From positions 66,103 through 130,102 of the forward strand of contig NZ_AXWQ01000015.1 in the NCBI RefSeq assembly GCF_000482745.1: a stretch of DNA of 64,000 nt, written 5' to 3'. This DNA comes from Oleidesulfovibrio alaskensis DSM 16109. GTDB lineage: Bacteria > Desulfobacterota > Desulfovibrionia > Desulfovibrionales > Desulfovibrionaceae. Positions 17,917 to 26,752 of the stretch are shown one piece after another. The position numbers and the translations under genes are program-made. The notes below the pieces were generated by a model. That model ran no database searches and had not been told where the DNA came from. It saw only the letters and a list, made by a program, of their open reading frames with translations. The stretch's first letter is position 1. Each line of letters starts with the position of its first letter.

Positions 17917-17993
17917 GCGCCCGTAGCTCAGTTGGATAGAGCACATGGCTACGAACCATGCGGTCGGAGGTTCGAATCCTTTCGGGCGCGCCA
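17917..17993 (+). tRNA. tRNA-Arg (anticodon ACG), copy 2
   Basis: 77 bases, identical to copy 1 except C instead of T at acceptor position 4, giving a fully Watson-Crick acceptor stem. It lies 27 bases after copy 1 and likely shares its transcript. Confidence 0.96.
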
Positions 17994-18000
17994 GCTTACA

Positions 18001-18026
18001 AAACCCCGGTTTCCGGGGTTTTTTTT
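18001..18026 (+). terminator. Terminator of the tRNA-Arg pair
   Basis: AACCCCGG / CCGGGGTT stem with a short TTT loop followed by six or more T residues. Confidence 0.92.
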
Positions 18027-18133
18027 ATGTCCTTGATTCACTTTTCACAAAAATCAGCGGCCCTGCCCTGCCCATCCCGAAAAAAAGCAGATGCCGCCGG
18101 CAATTCATTGCAGAATATTCTGATCATCCGCGT

Positions 18134-18166
18134 AAAAAAAGACCGCCGGTATTCCGGCGGTCTTTT
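18134..18166 (-). terminator. Terminator of the OmpH-like lipoprotein gene
   Basis: AAAAAAAGACCGCCGG and its complement CCGGCGGTCTTTT form a strong hairpin just downstream of the reverse-strand stop at 18190. The A-run becomes the U-run on the reverse strand. Confidence 0.88.
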
Positions 18167-18189
18167 CAGATCTTCGTGTTTACAGCGTG

Positions 18190-18702
18190 TTATTTGGTAT
18201 CCGGTGCCGGTGCGTCGCCGGTGGAGTTGGTTTCCTCAAAAGTGACACTGAGCTTATTCATTTCACTGATGATGTCCGAAGTCACGTCTACGCTATCGTC
18301 GTAGGAAATGACTCCTTCCTTATGCATGAGTACGGCGTAGCCTTTTTCGGCTCTGTACTTCTGCATCACGCTTTTAAGATTTTCATCCAGCGCAACCATG
18401 ACGCGCTGCTGGGCGGCATTGACTCTGTTGCGCAGGTCGGTGATGGAGGCATGCATTTTCTGCGTGGCTTCTTCATTTCCCTGAGCATTCTGCATTTCTG
18501 CCTGCATGCCTTCAAATTCTTTTCTGGCGTCGGCCGCCAGATTTTCAAGATATTCCTGTCCGGCCTTTGCGGCTGTGGATTCTTCGTAGACACGGGTCAT
18601 GTCCACAACACCCACAACGGGGGTATTTTTAGCAGGCTGGTTACAGCCGGCCAGAACCAGCATGCTCATAACCGTCAAAAATAAAACAGCACGTTTTTTC
18701 AT
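18190..18702 (-). CDS. OmpH/Skp-like periplasmic lipoprotein
   Basis: 170 residues from ATG 18702, with GGAG upstream. A lipoprotein signal ends in the lipobox LAGC (MLVLAGCNQP), so it should be acylated by Lnt. The body is a long charged helix region (EYLENLAADARKEFEGMQ) typical of OmpH/Skp chaperones, starting from the family-like VVGVVDMTRVYEE. Probably an envelope chaperone. It is the last gene of the reverse-strand run starting at 25218, although 121 bases separate it from mltC, which hold no recognisable gene. Confidence 0.82.
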   Translation of the reverse strand: MKKRAVLFLTVMSMLVLAGCNQPAKNTPVVGVVDMTRVYEESTAAKAGQEYLENLAADARKEFEGMQAEMQNAQGNEEATQKMHASITDLRNRVNAAQQRVMVALDENLKSVMQKYRAEKGYAVLMHKEGVISYDDSVDVTSDIISEMNKLSVTFEETNSTGDAPAPDTK

Positions 18703-18823
18703 CAAAAACTCCAGTTAACGTTGATAATTATGATGCCTGCGGCAATCGCGCACAGGCCGGTATACAAAAACAGACATTGGCGACACTACATTTTCCGTTC
18801 CGGTGCGGCAATGGCTTTGTCTG

Positions 18824-19990
18824 TCAGAGTGCAACAAACTCTTTGCGCGCTTGCCCCACTTTCCACAGATATCTGCGGGTTTCCATGGACGGAAGCCGCT
18901 TTTGCAGCCTGTCATACACTTCGTCGGGCGAAAGTGAGTTGATGATTTCTGCGGCAGTCCGCCTGTTCTGATGGAAGCTGCGCAACACGGCTCCTGCGCC
19001 GCCGTTGTAAGCGGCAATCATGCAGTATTCGCGGGATACCGGATGGCGGATGTCGGAAAGGTACCTGTTATTGAGAATGAAAAGATACGCTGTGCCGTAG
19101 CGGATATTGATCTCGGGATCAAAAAGCTGCTCCGGCGTCGGGGAACCTTTTCTGCCGTTAAGCATTGTATACACGTCGCTTCCCGCGGTGGAAGGCACAA
19201 CCTGCATAAGTCCGTAAGCGGGAGCATGGCTGACCGCAAAGGGGTTGAAGTCACTTTCCGTTTTCATGACGGCGTATACCAGATTGGGGCTTATTCCGTA
19301 CTCACGGGCAAACCGCCGGACAGGCTCACGAAACTTGCGCGCCCGGATATGCAGATGGTCTTTGACCATGGCAAACGAGACACTGTGTACAGTAACCCGT
19401 TTTCCGTCCACTGTGACCTGCCGCATGGTCCTTGCCCGCCGGATGAGATCGCTGGCGTAGCGCTCGGCACGCCATGCCCAACGTATGGGCTTGCCGTGGT
19501 AGTCTACCACCTCATTGTATAGAAAAGGTTCCTCGCCCAGACGAACCTCACCGGCGGAATACATATCCACAGCGCGCGGATCGGCGGGGGTCAGCAGCGT
19601 GGTTACAATGGCACTGTGCAGGCTCTTTTCTGGTGATTTGTCGTCAACAGTCTCCACAGTCACAACGCCTTTGTCAAAATCAACGCTGGCACGCGACAGA
19701 TAATTCTGTGTGTATTTGACATATTCTTTGGGACCGGCCTCTCTGGTTTCATCCTTGCCCCATTTGCCTGCCACGGCGTCTCTGAATTCCTGCAGGCGGC
19801 GGGCAAGCTGTTTGAGGTCAGCCTCCAGCTGTGCCGGATTCATGGCATAGCGGATACCCTTGTCACGGGCCAGTGCCGCGGCTCCGGCCATGTCTCCTGA
19901 TGCGGCCACGCGGGCCATGCGTACCGCCTCGCCGGGGGTGCATGCGCAAAGCAGCGTTGCGCAAAGCAGCGGCAATGCCATTTTTTTCAT
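18824..19990 (-). CDS. mltC: Membrane-bound lytic murein transglycosylase, MltC type
   Basis: About 388 residues from ATG 19990 (AGGTGA upstream). The lipobox CAC (TLLCACTPG) indicates an outer-membrane lipoprotein. An N-terminal MltC-type domain precedes a soluble-lytic-transglycosylase domain. Catalytic glutamate lies in MKTESDFNPFAVS, with AYGLMQVVPSTAG and AAYNGGAGAV motifs. It cleaves peptidoglycan to anhydromuropeptides. The preceding SpoIID-like gene also acts on peptidoglycan, suggesting a wall-remodelling pair. Confidence 0.9.
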   Translation of the reverse strand: MKKMALPLLCATLLCACTPGEAVRMARVAASGDMAGAAALARDKGIRYAMNPAQLEADLKQLARRLQEFRDAVAGKWGKDETREAGPKEYVKYTQNYLSRASVDFDKGVVTVETVDDKSPEKSLHSAIVTTLLTPADPRAVDMYSAGEVRLGEEPFLYNEVVDYHGKPIRWAWRAERYASDLIRRARTMRQVTVDGKRVTVHSVSFAMVKDHLHIRARKFREPVRRFAREYGISPNLVYAVMKTESDFNPFAVSHAPAYGLMQVVPSTAGSDVYTMLNGRKGSPTPEQLFDPEINIRYGTAYLFILNNRYLSDIRHPVSREYCMIAAYNGGAGAVLRSFHQNRRTAAEIINSLSPDEVYDRLQKRLPSMETRRYLWKVGQARKEFVAL

Positions 19991-20021
19991 TATTTTCACC
20001 TGTCGTGCCGAAGCTGCGTCA

Positions 20022-21602
20022 TCAGTACAAAGCTCTCACGGTGGTATGCGGATAGTATTGCCTGAGAATTGCTTCATAAGCGGCCCCTTTCCGGGCCATG
20101 CCTTCCGCACCCCACTGGCTCATCCCCACTCCGTGTCCGTACCCTCTTCCCCTGAAAAGAATTGTCTTACCGCTTATGCCGATACTGCATAGTGTGCTTT
20201 TCATCTTTGTGGCACCCACCAGCAATCTGAACGGATTGGAATTCATCTCAATATTGCCACCGTCTGTGGCCATACGCACCCTGAGCACCCTGCCGGAAGC
20301 AGAACGCTGCGATACAGCCACACCGCTGACCTGCCTTACGGGGTACCCTCTGCTGCGCAGCAGCATTGCCAATTCACTCAGAGGGATGCTGCAGCTCCAC
20401 TGCATATCTTTTATGCTGTTGCTTACAGGGTCTGCCTGCACTCTATAGTACGGCATGTCAACATCCCAGACGGCAGAATCATCTTCCAGCACACCGCCGC
20501 TGTGAGAATGATAAAAGGCCAGCGCGATTGCCCCGTTATATACAAGGATGCGTCCTCTTGTGGCTTTGACAGCTTCCGCAGCCTGCCGCCCGCCGGAAAT
20601 GACGCCTCCGTACACCTGTGATGCAGTTGTTGACCATACGTCATATGGGCGTTCGCTGCTGCGCAAGAGCATGTACAGGGCATGCGTTCGCGCTGCCACA
20701 GCCTGAGCACGGAGTGCCTGCGGCCTGAAAGAGTCAGGCATTTCGCACGGAACAACGCCTTCCAGATACCGCTCCAGCGGCAATGTGTTCACTGCCAGCA
20801 CCTTTCCTTCGCGCACATGAAAGCTCATGCTGCCGGCATAACGGGCATCGCCCATGGCAAAGGTGCCGCCGCGTGCCAGCAGGCTGACGGAAGCCCCCAT
20901 GGGACGGCCGTTGAGGCATATATCGTCTCCCTGTACTGTTATGCGCAGCTTTCCGGCCATGACTCTGGCTCTTCTGCCTTCATAACCGGCCACCGTGCCG
21001 GAAGGAGGAGTGACTATGATTTCAGAGGCATGCTTCAGGGCAACCCTGATATTGGGCTCTCTGCGCGGTATGGGGCGGGGGGTGATTTCCGCAGGAGGAA
21101 CATCGGCTTTACCGGCAAAGGAATGCTTTTGCAGGCGGGTGAGCATGTGGCGGCTTCCTCCGGCCTTGGGACCGTTGGGAAAACGCTTCAGATAGCCTTC
21201 AAAGGCCAGACGGGCAGCGGTGTGCTCTCCCCTGTCGTACCGGAGCATGGCCAGATTGTACCAAGCCCTTGCAATGACATGAGGCAGACCGCCAAGGGCG
21301 ATGCCTTTTTCGTAAAGATCGATGGCTCTGTCTTTGCGGTCCAGAAACATGGCGTTGATATCGCCCAGCATGACAAGCGCTTCCGACCTGACGGCCGCTG
21401 AGTCATCCAGACGGTAGATGGCGTGCCATAGCTCAAGACTTTCAAGAATTTTGCCCTGCTGATACAGATTGACGGCCTGTGCGCGCAGTGGAGCAGGATC
21501 AAAACTTCCCTGAGCGGTTGCTGCCGAAGCTTTGAGCGGCAAAAGGGAGCAGGCAAAAAGCAGAATAACTCCGGACAGCAGAAAACGCAGACAGATGCCC
21601 AT
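20022..21602 (-). CDS. SpoIID/LytB-domain exported protein with TPR-like N-terminus
   Basis: 526 residues from ATG 21602, whose A overlaps the miaA TGA stop (TGATG). A signal peptide (FLLSGVILLFACSLLPL) is followed by tetratricopeptide-like helices (about 35-150: NLYQQGKILESLELW, AWYNLAMLRYDRGEHTAA). A SpoIID domain follows (ALRAQAVAARTHALYML, FYHSHSGGVLED, GRGYGHGVGMSQWGAEGMA). SpoIID proteins are lytic transglycosylases acting on denuded glycans; outside spore formers they are wall-modifying enzymes. The upstream in-frame extension inside miaA is discarded. Confidence 0.88.
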   Translation of the reverse strand: MGICLRFLLSGVILLFACSLLPLKASAATAQGSFDPAPLRAQAVNLYQQGKILESLELWHAIYRLDDSAAVRSEALVMLGDINAMFLDRKDRAIDLYEKGIALGGLPHVIARAWYNLAMLRYDRGEHTAARLAFEGYLKRFPNGPKAGGSRHMLTRLQKHSFAGKADVPPAEITPRPIPRREPNIRVALKHASEIIVTPPSGTVAGYEGRRARVMAGKLRITVQGDDICLNGRPMGASVSLLARGGTFAMGDARYAGSMSFHVREGKVLAVNTLPLERYLEGVVPCEMPDSFRPQALRAQAVAARTHALYMLLRSSERPYDVWSTTASQVYGGVISGGRQAAEAVKATRGRILVYNGAIALAFYHSHSGGVLEDDSAVWDVDMPYYRVQADPVSNSIKDMQWSCSIPLSELAMLLRSRGYPVRQVSGVAVSQRSASGRVLRVRMATDGGNIEMNSNPFRLLVGATKMKSTLCSIGISGKTILFRGRGYGHGVGMSQWGAEGMARKGAAYEAILRQYYPHTTVRALY

Positions 21603-22534
21603 CAGCCGGTGCTGCCTGCCACAGAGTGTACCAGCCGTTCCATGGCCGCCATATCCGTACCGTCCAGCCAGTGCAGATTCGGTTCTCTGCGGAACCAGGT
21701 AAGCTGGCGCTTGGCATATTGCCGTGTGTTGTGCAGCCACAGGCGCTTGCATTCATCAAGGCTGACCGCTCCCTTGATATAAGAATACAATTCGGCACAA
21801 CCGATTCCCGACCAACCGGGAGCGCGGGGATTGTCACATATACCCATGGCGTTCCGGGCTTCATCAAGTGCCCCGGCTGCAAGCATCATTTCGATGCGCT
21901 TTGCAAGACGCGGTGTCAGTCCGTCCAGCGTTGCGCTGACCCCTATTTTTACAGCACGATACGGCGACGGAGGAACAGGCTGGGCATGCCACCATGAAAG
22001 TGGTCTGCCTGTGGCCTCCTGTACTTCCAGCGCACGCACTATCCTCTGGCTGTCATTGGGGTGAAGCCGCTCTGCTGTCTGCGGATCCTGCGTTTCAAGC
22101 AGCCAGTGCAGTGCCGGCGCCCCGCGGGCTGCACATCTCTCCTGCCATTTCTGCGATACCGTTTCGGGAATGTCGGGTATGGCGGCTATGCCGTCGAGCA
22201 GCGCACGCAGATACAGGCCTGTTCCTCCCACAAGCAGAGGAAGCCTGCCGTGTGCGTGCTCTTCTTTGATGATCCGGCGGGCCATATCAAGAAAAACACC
22301 GGCACTCATCTTTTCCTGTATGCCCATGAATCCGTACAGATGGTGCGGACAGGATGCCTGCTCCTCAAGCGTAGGCTGGGCAGTGATGACAGGAAAATCT
22401 TTGTACACCTGCCGTGAGTCGCAGTTAATTACCGCGCCGTCGAACACGGCGGCAAGATGCAGTGACGCGGCAGTCTTACCCGCGCCGGTAGGGCCGACAA
22501 TACATACTACAGGAATCACGGAAGCCTCTGACAT
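21602..22534 (-). CDS. miaA: tRNA dimethylallyltransferase
   Basis: Transfers a dimethylallyl group to A37 of tRNAs reading UNN codons. About 310 residues. Walker A GPTGAGKTAAS is near the N-terminus, followed by DSRQVYKDFPVITAQPT and the LVGGTGLYLRALLDG motif. ATG 22534 is chosen; a GTG at 22540 overlaps the coaD stop and is also possible. It continues the tRNA-modification and envelope operon. Confidence 0.95.
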   Translation of the reverse strand: MSEASVIPVVCIVGPTGAGKTAASLHLAAVFDGAVINCDSRQVYKDFPVITAQPTLEEQASCPHHLYGFMGIQEKMSAGVFLDMARRIIKEEHAHGRLPLLVGGTGLYLRALLDGIAAIPDIPETVSQKWQERCAARGAPALHWLLETQDPQTAERLHPNDSQRIVRALEVQEATGRPLSWWHAQPVPPSPYRAVKIGVSATLDGLTPRLAKRIEMMLAAGALDEARNAMGICDNPRAPGWSGIGCAELYSYIKGAVSLDECKRLWLHNTRQYAKRQLTWFRREPNLHWLDGTDMAAMERLVHSVAGSTG

Positions 22535-22539
22535 GCGCA

Positions 22540-23052
22540 CTACCCGTTAAGCGGATAAGGGTAGCCGTATTTTTCACGCAGTCTGCGGTAGACATTGTCC
22601 GGAACAAGTCCTTTGATATCTCCGCCCAGACTGGCCGCAGCCTTGATAATGGTGGAACTGATGTAAAGCCACTTATAGTCGGTCATCAGAAAGACTGTCT
22701 GGATATGCCGTTTCATTTTGCGGTTCATTAAAGCCAGCTGAAACTCATATTCAAAGTCGGAGACAGCCCTGAGACCGCGCAATATGACCCCCGCACCTCT
22801 TCTTTCCGCATAGTCAACCAGCAGGCCGGAAAAAGGCTCCACTGTAATGCTGCCCACGCCTTCCAGCGCTTCCTGAGCCATCTGGACACGCTCATCAATG
22901 GTGAAAAGCGGAGTTTTGGGTGTATCATTGGCCACTGCGACCACAATATGATCGAAAATCTGGCAGCCACGTTGTATCAGGCTGGCATGTCCATTAGTCA
23001 GCGGATCAAACGTTCCGGGATATATGGCTATTTTTCCGTCAGTTGACCCCAT
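22540..23052 (-). CDS. coaD: Phosphopantetheine adenylyltransferase
   Basis: Penultimate step of coenzyme A synthesis. 170 residues. The nucleotidyltransferase motif TFDPLTNGH and the ISSTIIKA motif are present; the second has lysine where many members have arginine. It overlaps the end of rsmD by 25 bases, as rsmD-coaD often does in bacteria. Confidence 0.95.
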   Translation of the reverse strand: MGSTDGKIAIYPGTFDPLTNGHASLIQRGCQIFDHIVVAVANDTPKTPLFTIDERVQMAQEALEGVGSITVEPFSGLLVDYAERRGAGVILRGLRAVSDFEYEFQLALMNRKMKRHIQTVFLMTDYKWLYISSTIIKAAASLGGDIKGLVPDNVYRRLREKYGYPYPLNG

Positions 23053-23597
23053 ATGAGAATCCTTGTCTGTCCGTAAGTTCTGTTGACCAGAAGTTCAAGA
23101 CGGCTGTCGACTTCCGGCAGTTCTGATACTGCGGCCTCAGCTTCCGCCACGATCATGGCTTCAGGAGCAAGCCAGCGGTTGCGCAGCAGAGCGGTGGCCG
23201 CCGGAGAAACAAAGTTTTTGCCATAAGGCGGGTCGATGAAGACAACATCAAAGGCGCGCGCAGGGGCAACCCTCAGGAACTTGCTCACATCTTCATGAAA
23301 TACCTGCCAGCGGGCGGCTTCCACTTTCAGCAGCTCCGCATTGCTGCGGATAACCTTGACCGCCGCAGGATTGCTTTCCACAAACCACCCTTCAGCCGCC
23401 CCGCGACTTAAGGCTTCAAATCCGCAGCTGCCGCTTCCGGCAAAAAGATCCAGCACCCGGCATTCTGACCAGTGCACTCCCCGTGCCTCCAGCATGGAGA
23501 AAAGGGCCTTGCGTACTTTTGCCATGGCTGGCCGGTAGCCGGGGCCGACTGTTGTTTTCAGAGTACGTCCGCCGTACTCTCCGCTTATTATTTTCAT
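23028..23597 (-). CDS. rsmD: 16S rRNA (guanine-966-N2)-methyltransferase
   Basis: 189 residues from ATG 23597. SAM-binding motif VLDLFAGSGSCGFEALSRG and the catalytic FIDPPYGK motif match the RsmD family. N-terminus MKIISGEYGGRTL is the family start. It lies 13 bases after the beta-CASP nuclease gene. No strong ribosome site is visible, so it is perhaps read by coupling. Confidence 0.95.
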   Translation of the reverse strand: MKIISGEYGGRTLKTTVGPGYRPAMAKVRKALFSMLEARGVHWSECRVLDLFAGSGSCGFEALSRGAAEGWFVESNPAAVKVIRSNAELLKVEAARWQVFHEDVSKFLRVAPARAFDVVFIDPPYGKNFVSPAATALLRNRWLAPEAMIVAEAEAAVSELPEVDSRLELLVNRTYGQTRILIWGQLTEK

Positions 23598-23610
23598 AGT
23601 ATTTGTCTGG

Positions 23611-25218
23611 TTACAGCTCGGAAAGAATACCAAGCATTTCGTTGTTTAATTCAAGCAGACGGTCACGTATTTCAACCTGCTGCGCCCAGTCGGCATGTTC
23701 GATGTCGCCTTTGCGGGCGCGCAGCTGCATCATGCGTGCCTCTGTTTCCGAAAGCAGAAAATCCCAGTTAAGCTGCGGCTGATAGCGCTGCGGGTCGCCG
23801 GTGGTGACAACAGCCTCCCCCGGTTCCAGCTCTATTTCTTCCAGATATCCCGGACTGTGAACAGACAACTCATATTTCTCTTCCAGTATGGCCTTAAGTG
23901 CTTGCTGGGCTTTCTCTTCACCATGCACAAGAAACACTTTCATCTCTTTGGTGGCAAATTTTCCCACCCAGTCCAGTATCTGGCTTTGCCCCGCATGCCC
24001 CGAAAAACCGCCTATGGTAAAGACTTTTGCCTGTATGGCAATCTCTTCGCCGAAGAGACGGATACTGCGGGCACCGTCCACTATTCTGCGGCCGGGGGTT
24101 CCCACTGCCTGATACCCCACAAAGACAATGCTGGCACCGGGACGCCAGATGTTGTGCCTGAGGTGGTGCTTGATGCGACCGGCGTTGCACATGCCGCTGG
24201 CTGAAATGATAACGGCCGGTCCCGTGTAATTGTTGATGGCCTGAGATTCCTGTGTTTTTGTTGTCAGCCGCAGGCTGGGCATGGCAAACGGGTCTTCTCC
24301 GGAAAGCAGCAACTTCTGCATTTCTTCATCAAAGAAGCGCGGATGCTTGCGGAATATCTCAGTGGCACGGATGGCAAGAGGGCTATCAAGGAAAATGGGC
24401 ATATCCACCGGCATACGCCCCTCTTTCTGCAGCAGGAACAGGGTGTACAGGACTTCCTGTGTTCTCTCAACCGCAAAGGCGGGTATGATGACCTTTTCAC
24501 CCTGCCGGTAGCTGTATGCTATGGCTTCTGCCAGCTCCTGCCTGCTGTTGCTCTCATCTTTATGGTTTCTGTCACCATATGTTGACTCCACAAACAGATA
24601 ATCCGCTGCGGCAGCAGCTTCAGGGTCGCGCACTATGAGCGAGTTGGGTTTGCCAAGGTCGCCGGAAAAAATCAACCGCGAGCAGCGCCCGTGTTCACAA
24701 ACTTCAATTTCAAGAAACGCGGAACCCAGAATATGGCCTGCGTCTTTATATGTCACCGTAACCCCTTCCACAGGAGAAAAAGGCCGGTTATACTCTACAT
24801 TCTCGAAAAATCGTGAAACCCGCGCTGCATCTGCAAAGGTGTACAGCGGGTCTACCGGTTTGCGCCCTTTACGTTTTTGCTTGCGGGTCTGCCATTCCGC
24901 TTCCATTTCCTGTATATTGGCGCTGTCCTGCAGCATGATCTCAAGAAGGTCTCTGGTAGGTTCGGTACAATATACCGGCCCCGTAAAACCGTCGCGCACC
25001 ATGCGCGGCAACAGGCCGGTGTGGTCTATATGAGCGTGAGTTATCAGAAAAAAATCTATCGTTTCAGGAGAGTATACATCTGTCTCGTAGTTTCTTTTTT
25101 CTATTTCGTGGTTTCCCTGATGCATGCCGCAATCAACTGCAAAGCGGACACCACCGGATTCGACCACATAACATGAACCAGTGACAGTACGGGCTGCGCC
25201 GAGAAATTGAACTTTCAT
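23611..25218 (-). CDS. Metallo-beta-lactamase/beta-CASP-fold ribonuclease-like protein
   Basis: 535 residues. The metallo-beta-lactamase motif HAHIDHTG and the beta-CASP region (TYGDRNH, VEYNRPFSP, GMCNAGRIKHHL) match bacterial RNA-processing exonuclease-like proteins of the YSH1/CPSF group. The C-terminal VFTIGGFSGHAGQ and VFLVHGE motifs complete the metal site. It probably acts on RNA, but the target is unknown. It is the first gene of the run towards miaA and mltC. Confidence 0.88.
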   Translation of the reverse strand: MKVQFLGAARTVTGSCYVVESGGVRFAVDCGMHQGNHEIEKRNYETDVYSPETIDFFLITHAHIDHTGLLPRMVRDGFTGPVYCTEPTRDLLEIMLQDSANIQEMEAEWQTRKQKRKGRKPVDPLYTFADAARVSRFFENVEYNRPFSPVEGVTVTYKDAGHILGSAFLEIEVCEHGRCSRLIFSGDLGKPNSLIVRDPEAAAAADYLFVESTYGDRNHKDESNSRQELAEAIAYSYRQGEKVIIPAFAVERTQEVLYTLFLLQKEGRMPVDMPIFLDSPLAIRATEIFRKHPRFFDEEMQKLLLSGEDPFAMPSLRLTTKTQESQAINNYTGPAVIISASGMCNAGRIKHHLRHNIWRPGASIVFVGYQAVGTPGRRIVDGARSIRLFGEEIAIQAKVFTIGGFSGHAGQSQILDWVGKFATKEMKVFLVHGEEKAQQALKAILEEKYELSVHSPGYLEEIELEPGEAVVTTGDPQRYQPQLNWDFLLSETEARMMQLRARKGDIEHADWAQQVEIRDRLLELNNEMLGILSEL

Positions 25219-25294
25219 ACGAGAACCTCTGGGTTAAAATGGCGTACTGACATATTGAACACAGAGCGGAACGAGCGCAAGTAATTTCAGCCGA

Positions 25295-25323
25295 TTGCGC
25301 GGGCTGCAATAACAGACTATAGT
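25295..25323 (+). promoter_or_regulatory. Candidate sigma-70 promoter of the LOG gene
   Basis: TTGCGC at 25295-25300 and TATAGT at 25318-25323 with a 17-base spacer, about 24 bases before the ATG. It precedes AAGGAG. Confidence 0.45.
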
Positions 25324-25346
25324 CGGCACAACATAAGGAGATAATA

Positions 25347-26003
25347 ATGAGTCAGTCCAAACAATATGTTATAGACACTCTTTCTACCAAGGAATCATGG
25401 CGGTTGTTCAAGATAATGGCCGAACTGGTGGACGGGTTTGAGACCCTGAACGACCTTGATAACTGCGTCTCTATTTTCGGTTCTGCGCGGGTTGATCCCT
25501 CCAGCCCGCTCTATCAGGAAACGGAAAAACTGGCACGTCTGCTTGTTGAAGAAGGATACGGCGTTATCACCGGCGGCGGGCCCGGTCTGATGGAAGCGGG
25601 CAACAAAGGCGCCACCGAAGCGGGCGGCAAGTCTGTGGGGCTGCACATTCATCTGCCGTTTGAACAAAATTCAAATCAGTACATAAAGACACGCTGCGAT
25701 TTCAAATACTTTTTTGTACGCAAGCTCATGTTCATCAAGTACGCCATGGCCTATGTGGTCATGCCCGGAGGCATAGGTACGCTTGACGAACTGACAGAGG
25801 CTTTTGTGCTTACCCAGACCAAGCGGATCAAGGCCTTTCCGATCATTCTGTACAACAGCAGTTACTGGAACGGCCTGCTGGACTGGATTCGGGACAAAAT
25901 GGTGTCTGAAGGATTTATAAGAGAAGAAGAGCTTGATCTTATTACGGTCAAGGATACGCCGGAAGAGGTGCTCGCCTACATCAAGCGACATGTCATTATC
26001 TGA
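25347..26003 (+). CDS. LOG-family (TIGR00730) Rossmann-fold protein
   Basis: 218 residues. The signatures GGGPGLMEAGNKGA and PGGIGTLDELTE define the LOG family, whose members hydrolyse nucleoside 5'-monophosphates to free base and ribose phosphate. The exact substrate here is unknown. AAGGAG precedes ATG 25347. tadA starts within a few bases of its stop. Confidence 0.9.
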   Translation: MSQSKQYVIDTLSTKESWRLFKIMAELVDGFETLNDLDNCVSIFGSARVDPSSPLYQETEKLARLLVEEGYGVITGGGPGLMEAGNKGATEAGGKSVGLHIHLPFEQNSNQYIKTRCDFKYFFVRKLMFIKYAMAYVVMPGGIGTLDELTEAFVLTQTKRIKAFPIILYNSSYWNGLLDWIRDKMVSEGFIREEELDLITVKDTPEEVLAYIKRHVII

Positions 26004-26010
26004 CAACGGC

Positions 26011-26508
26011 ATGAAGCAGAAGATGCAGATCATTCCTCCTGTGCCTTCCGGCTGGAAAAGCTGGGAGGCACTGATGGAGCTGGCTCTGGAACAGGCTGTG
26101 CTGGCGCAGCTGCACGGGGAAGTGCCCGTGGGTGCCGTGGTGGTCGCACCGGACGGAGCAGTGCTCGGCTCCGGACGCAACAGGCCCATTGCCACCTGTG
26201 ACCCCACGGCGCACGCGGAAATCCTTGCCATACGTCAGGCGTGCATCCATACGGGCAACTACCGGCTGGACGATGCCGTACTGGTCGTGACGCTTGAGCC
26301 TTGCCACATGTGCACAGGTGCCATCATTCACGCCCGACTTGCAGGAGTGGTTTACGGGGCATCGGACAAGCGTGCCGGAGCGGTGGATTCCTGCCTGGAC
26401 GGGTTGGAGCTGCCTTTTCACAACCACAGGCCGTGGTATATGAGCGGTGTGTGCGAAGCTGAATGCTCGCGGCTTCTTGCAGAGTTTTTTAAAGAAAAAA
26501 GACAGTGA
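26011..26508 (+). CDS. tadA: tRNA-specific adenosine deaminase
   Basis: Deaminates A34 of tRNA-Arg(ACG) to inosine. About 165 residues with zinc motif HAEILAI and PCHMC, and the EVPVGAVVV segment. The start is uncertain: ATG 25990 overlaps the LOG gene by 14 bases, while ATG 26011 gives a 14-residue leader. The two tRNA-Arg(ACG) genes at 17.8 kb are its substrate. Confidence 0.94.
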   Translation: MKQKMQIIPPVPSGWKSWEALMELALEQAVLAQLHGEVPVGAVVVAPDGAVLGSGRNRPIATCDPTAHAEILAIRQACIHTGNYRLDDAVLVVTLEPCHMCTGAIIHARLAGVVYGASDKRAGAVDSCLDGLELPFHNHRPWYMSGVCEAECSRLLAEFFKEKRQ

Positions 26509-26707
26509 CAGGCCGTCTGCCGGTTTTATGCCGCCGGTTTGCTGTTCTGAACAGCGGGTGCAGCGCAGGCGCTTTTGCCGGTGATGTCTGCCTGTGCGCG
26601 GCACGGGCTTCGCGGTTTTTGCCATTCGCACGCATAAAAACGTGCAGCAAATGCCTCCGCGCTTTTGTTTCCGATAAGAGCCTCAGGTACAGGTGTACTT
26701 GATAATT

Positions 26708-26734
26708 AAAAAGCCCGCCGTAAGGCGGGCTTTT
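26708..26734. terminator. Bidirectional terminator between tadA and ppaC
   Basis: AAAAAGCCCGCC / GGCGGGCTTTT with a GTAA loop. The 200 bases between tadA and this hairpin hold no recognisable gene. Confidence 0.9.
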
Positions 26735-26752
26735 ACAGTCAGGCTCGGAAGC

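Noticed and set aside
26509..26700. Possible small RNA (for example 4.5S RNA) after tadA
   Set aside because: The conserved SRP RNA tetraloop core (GGAA with AGCAG) is not there; no other RNA family recognised.
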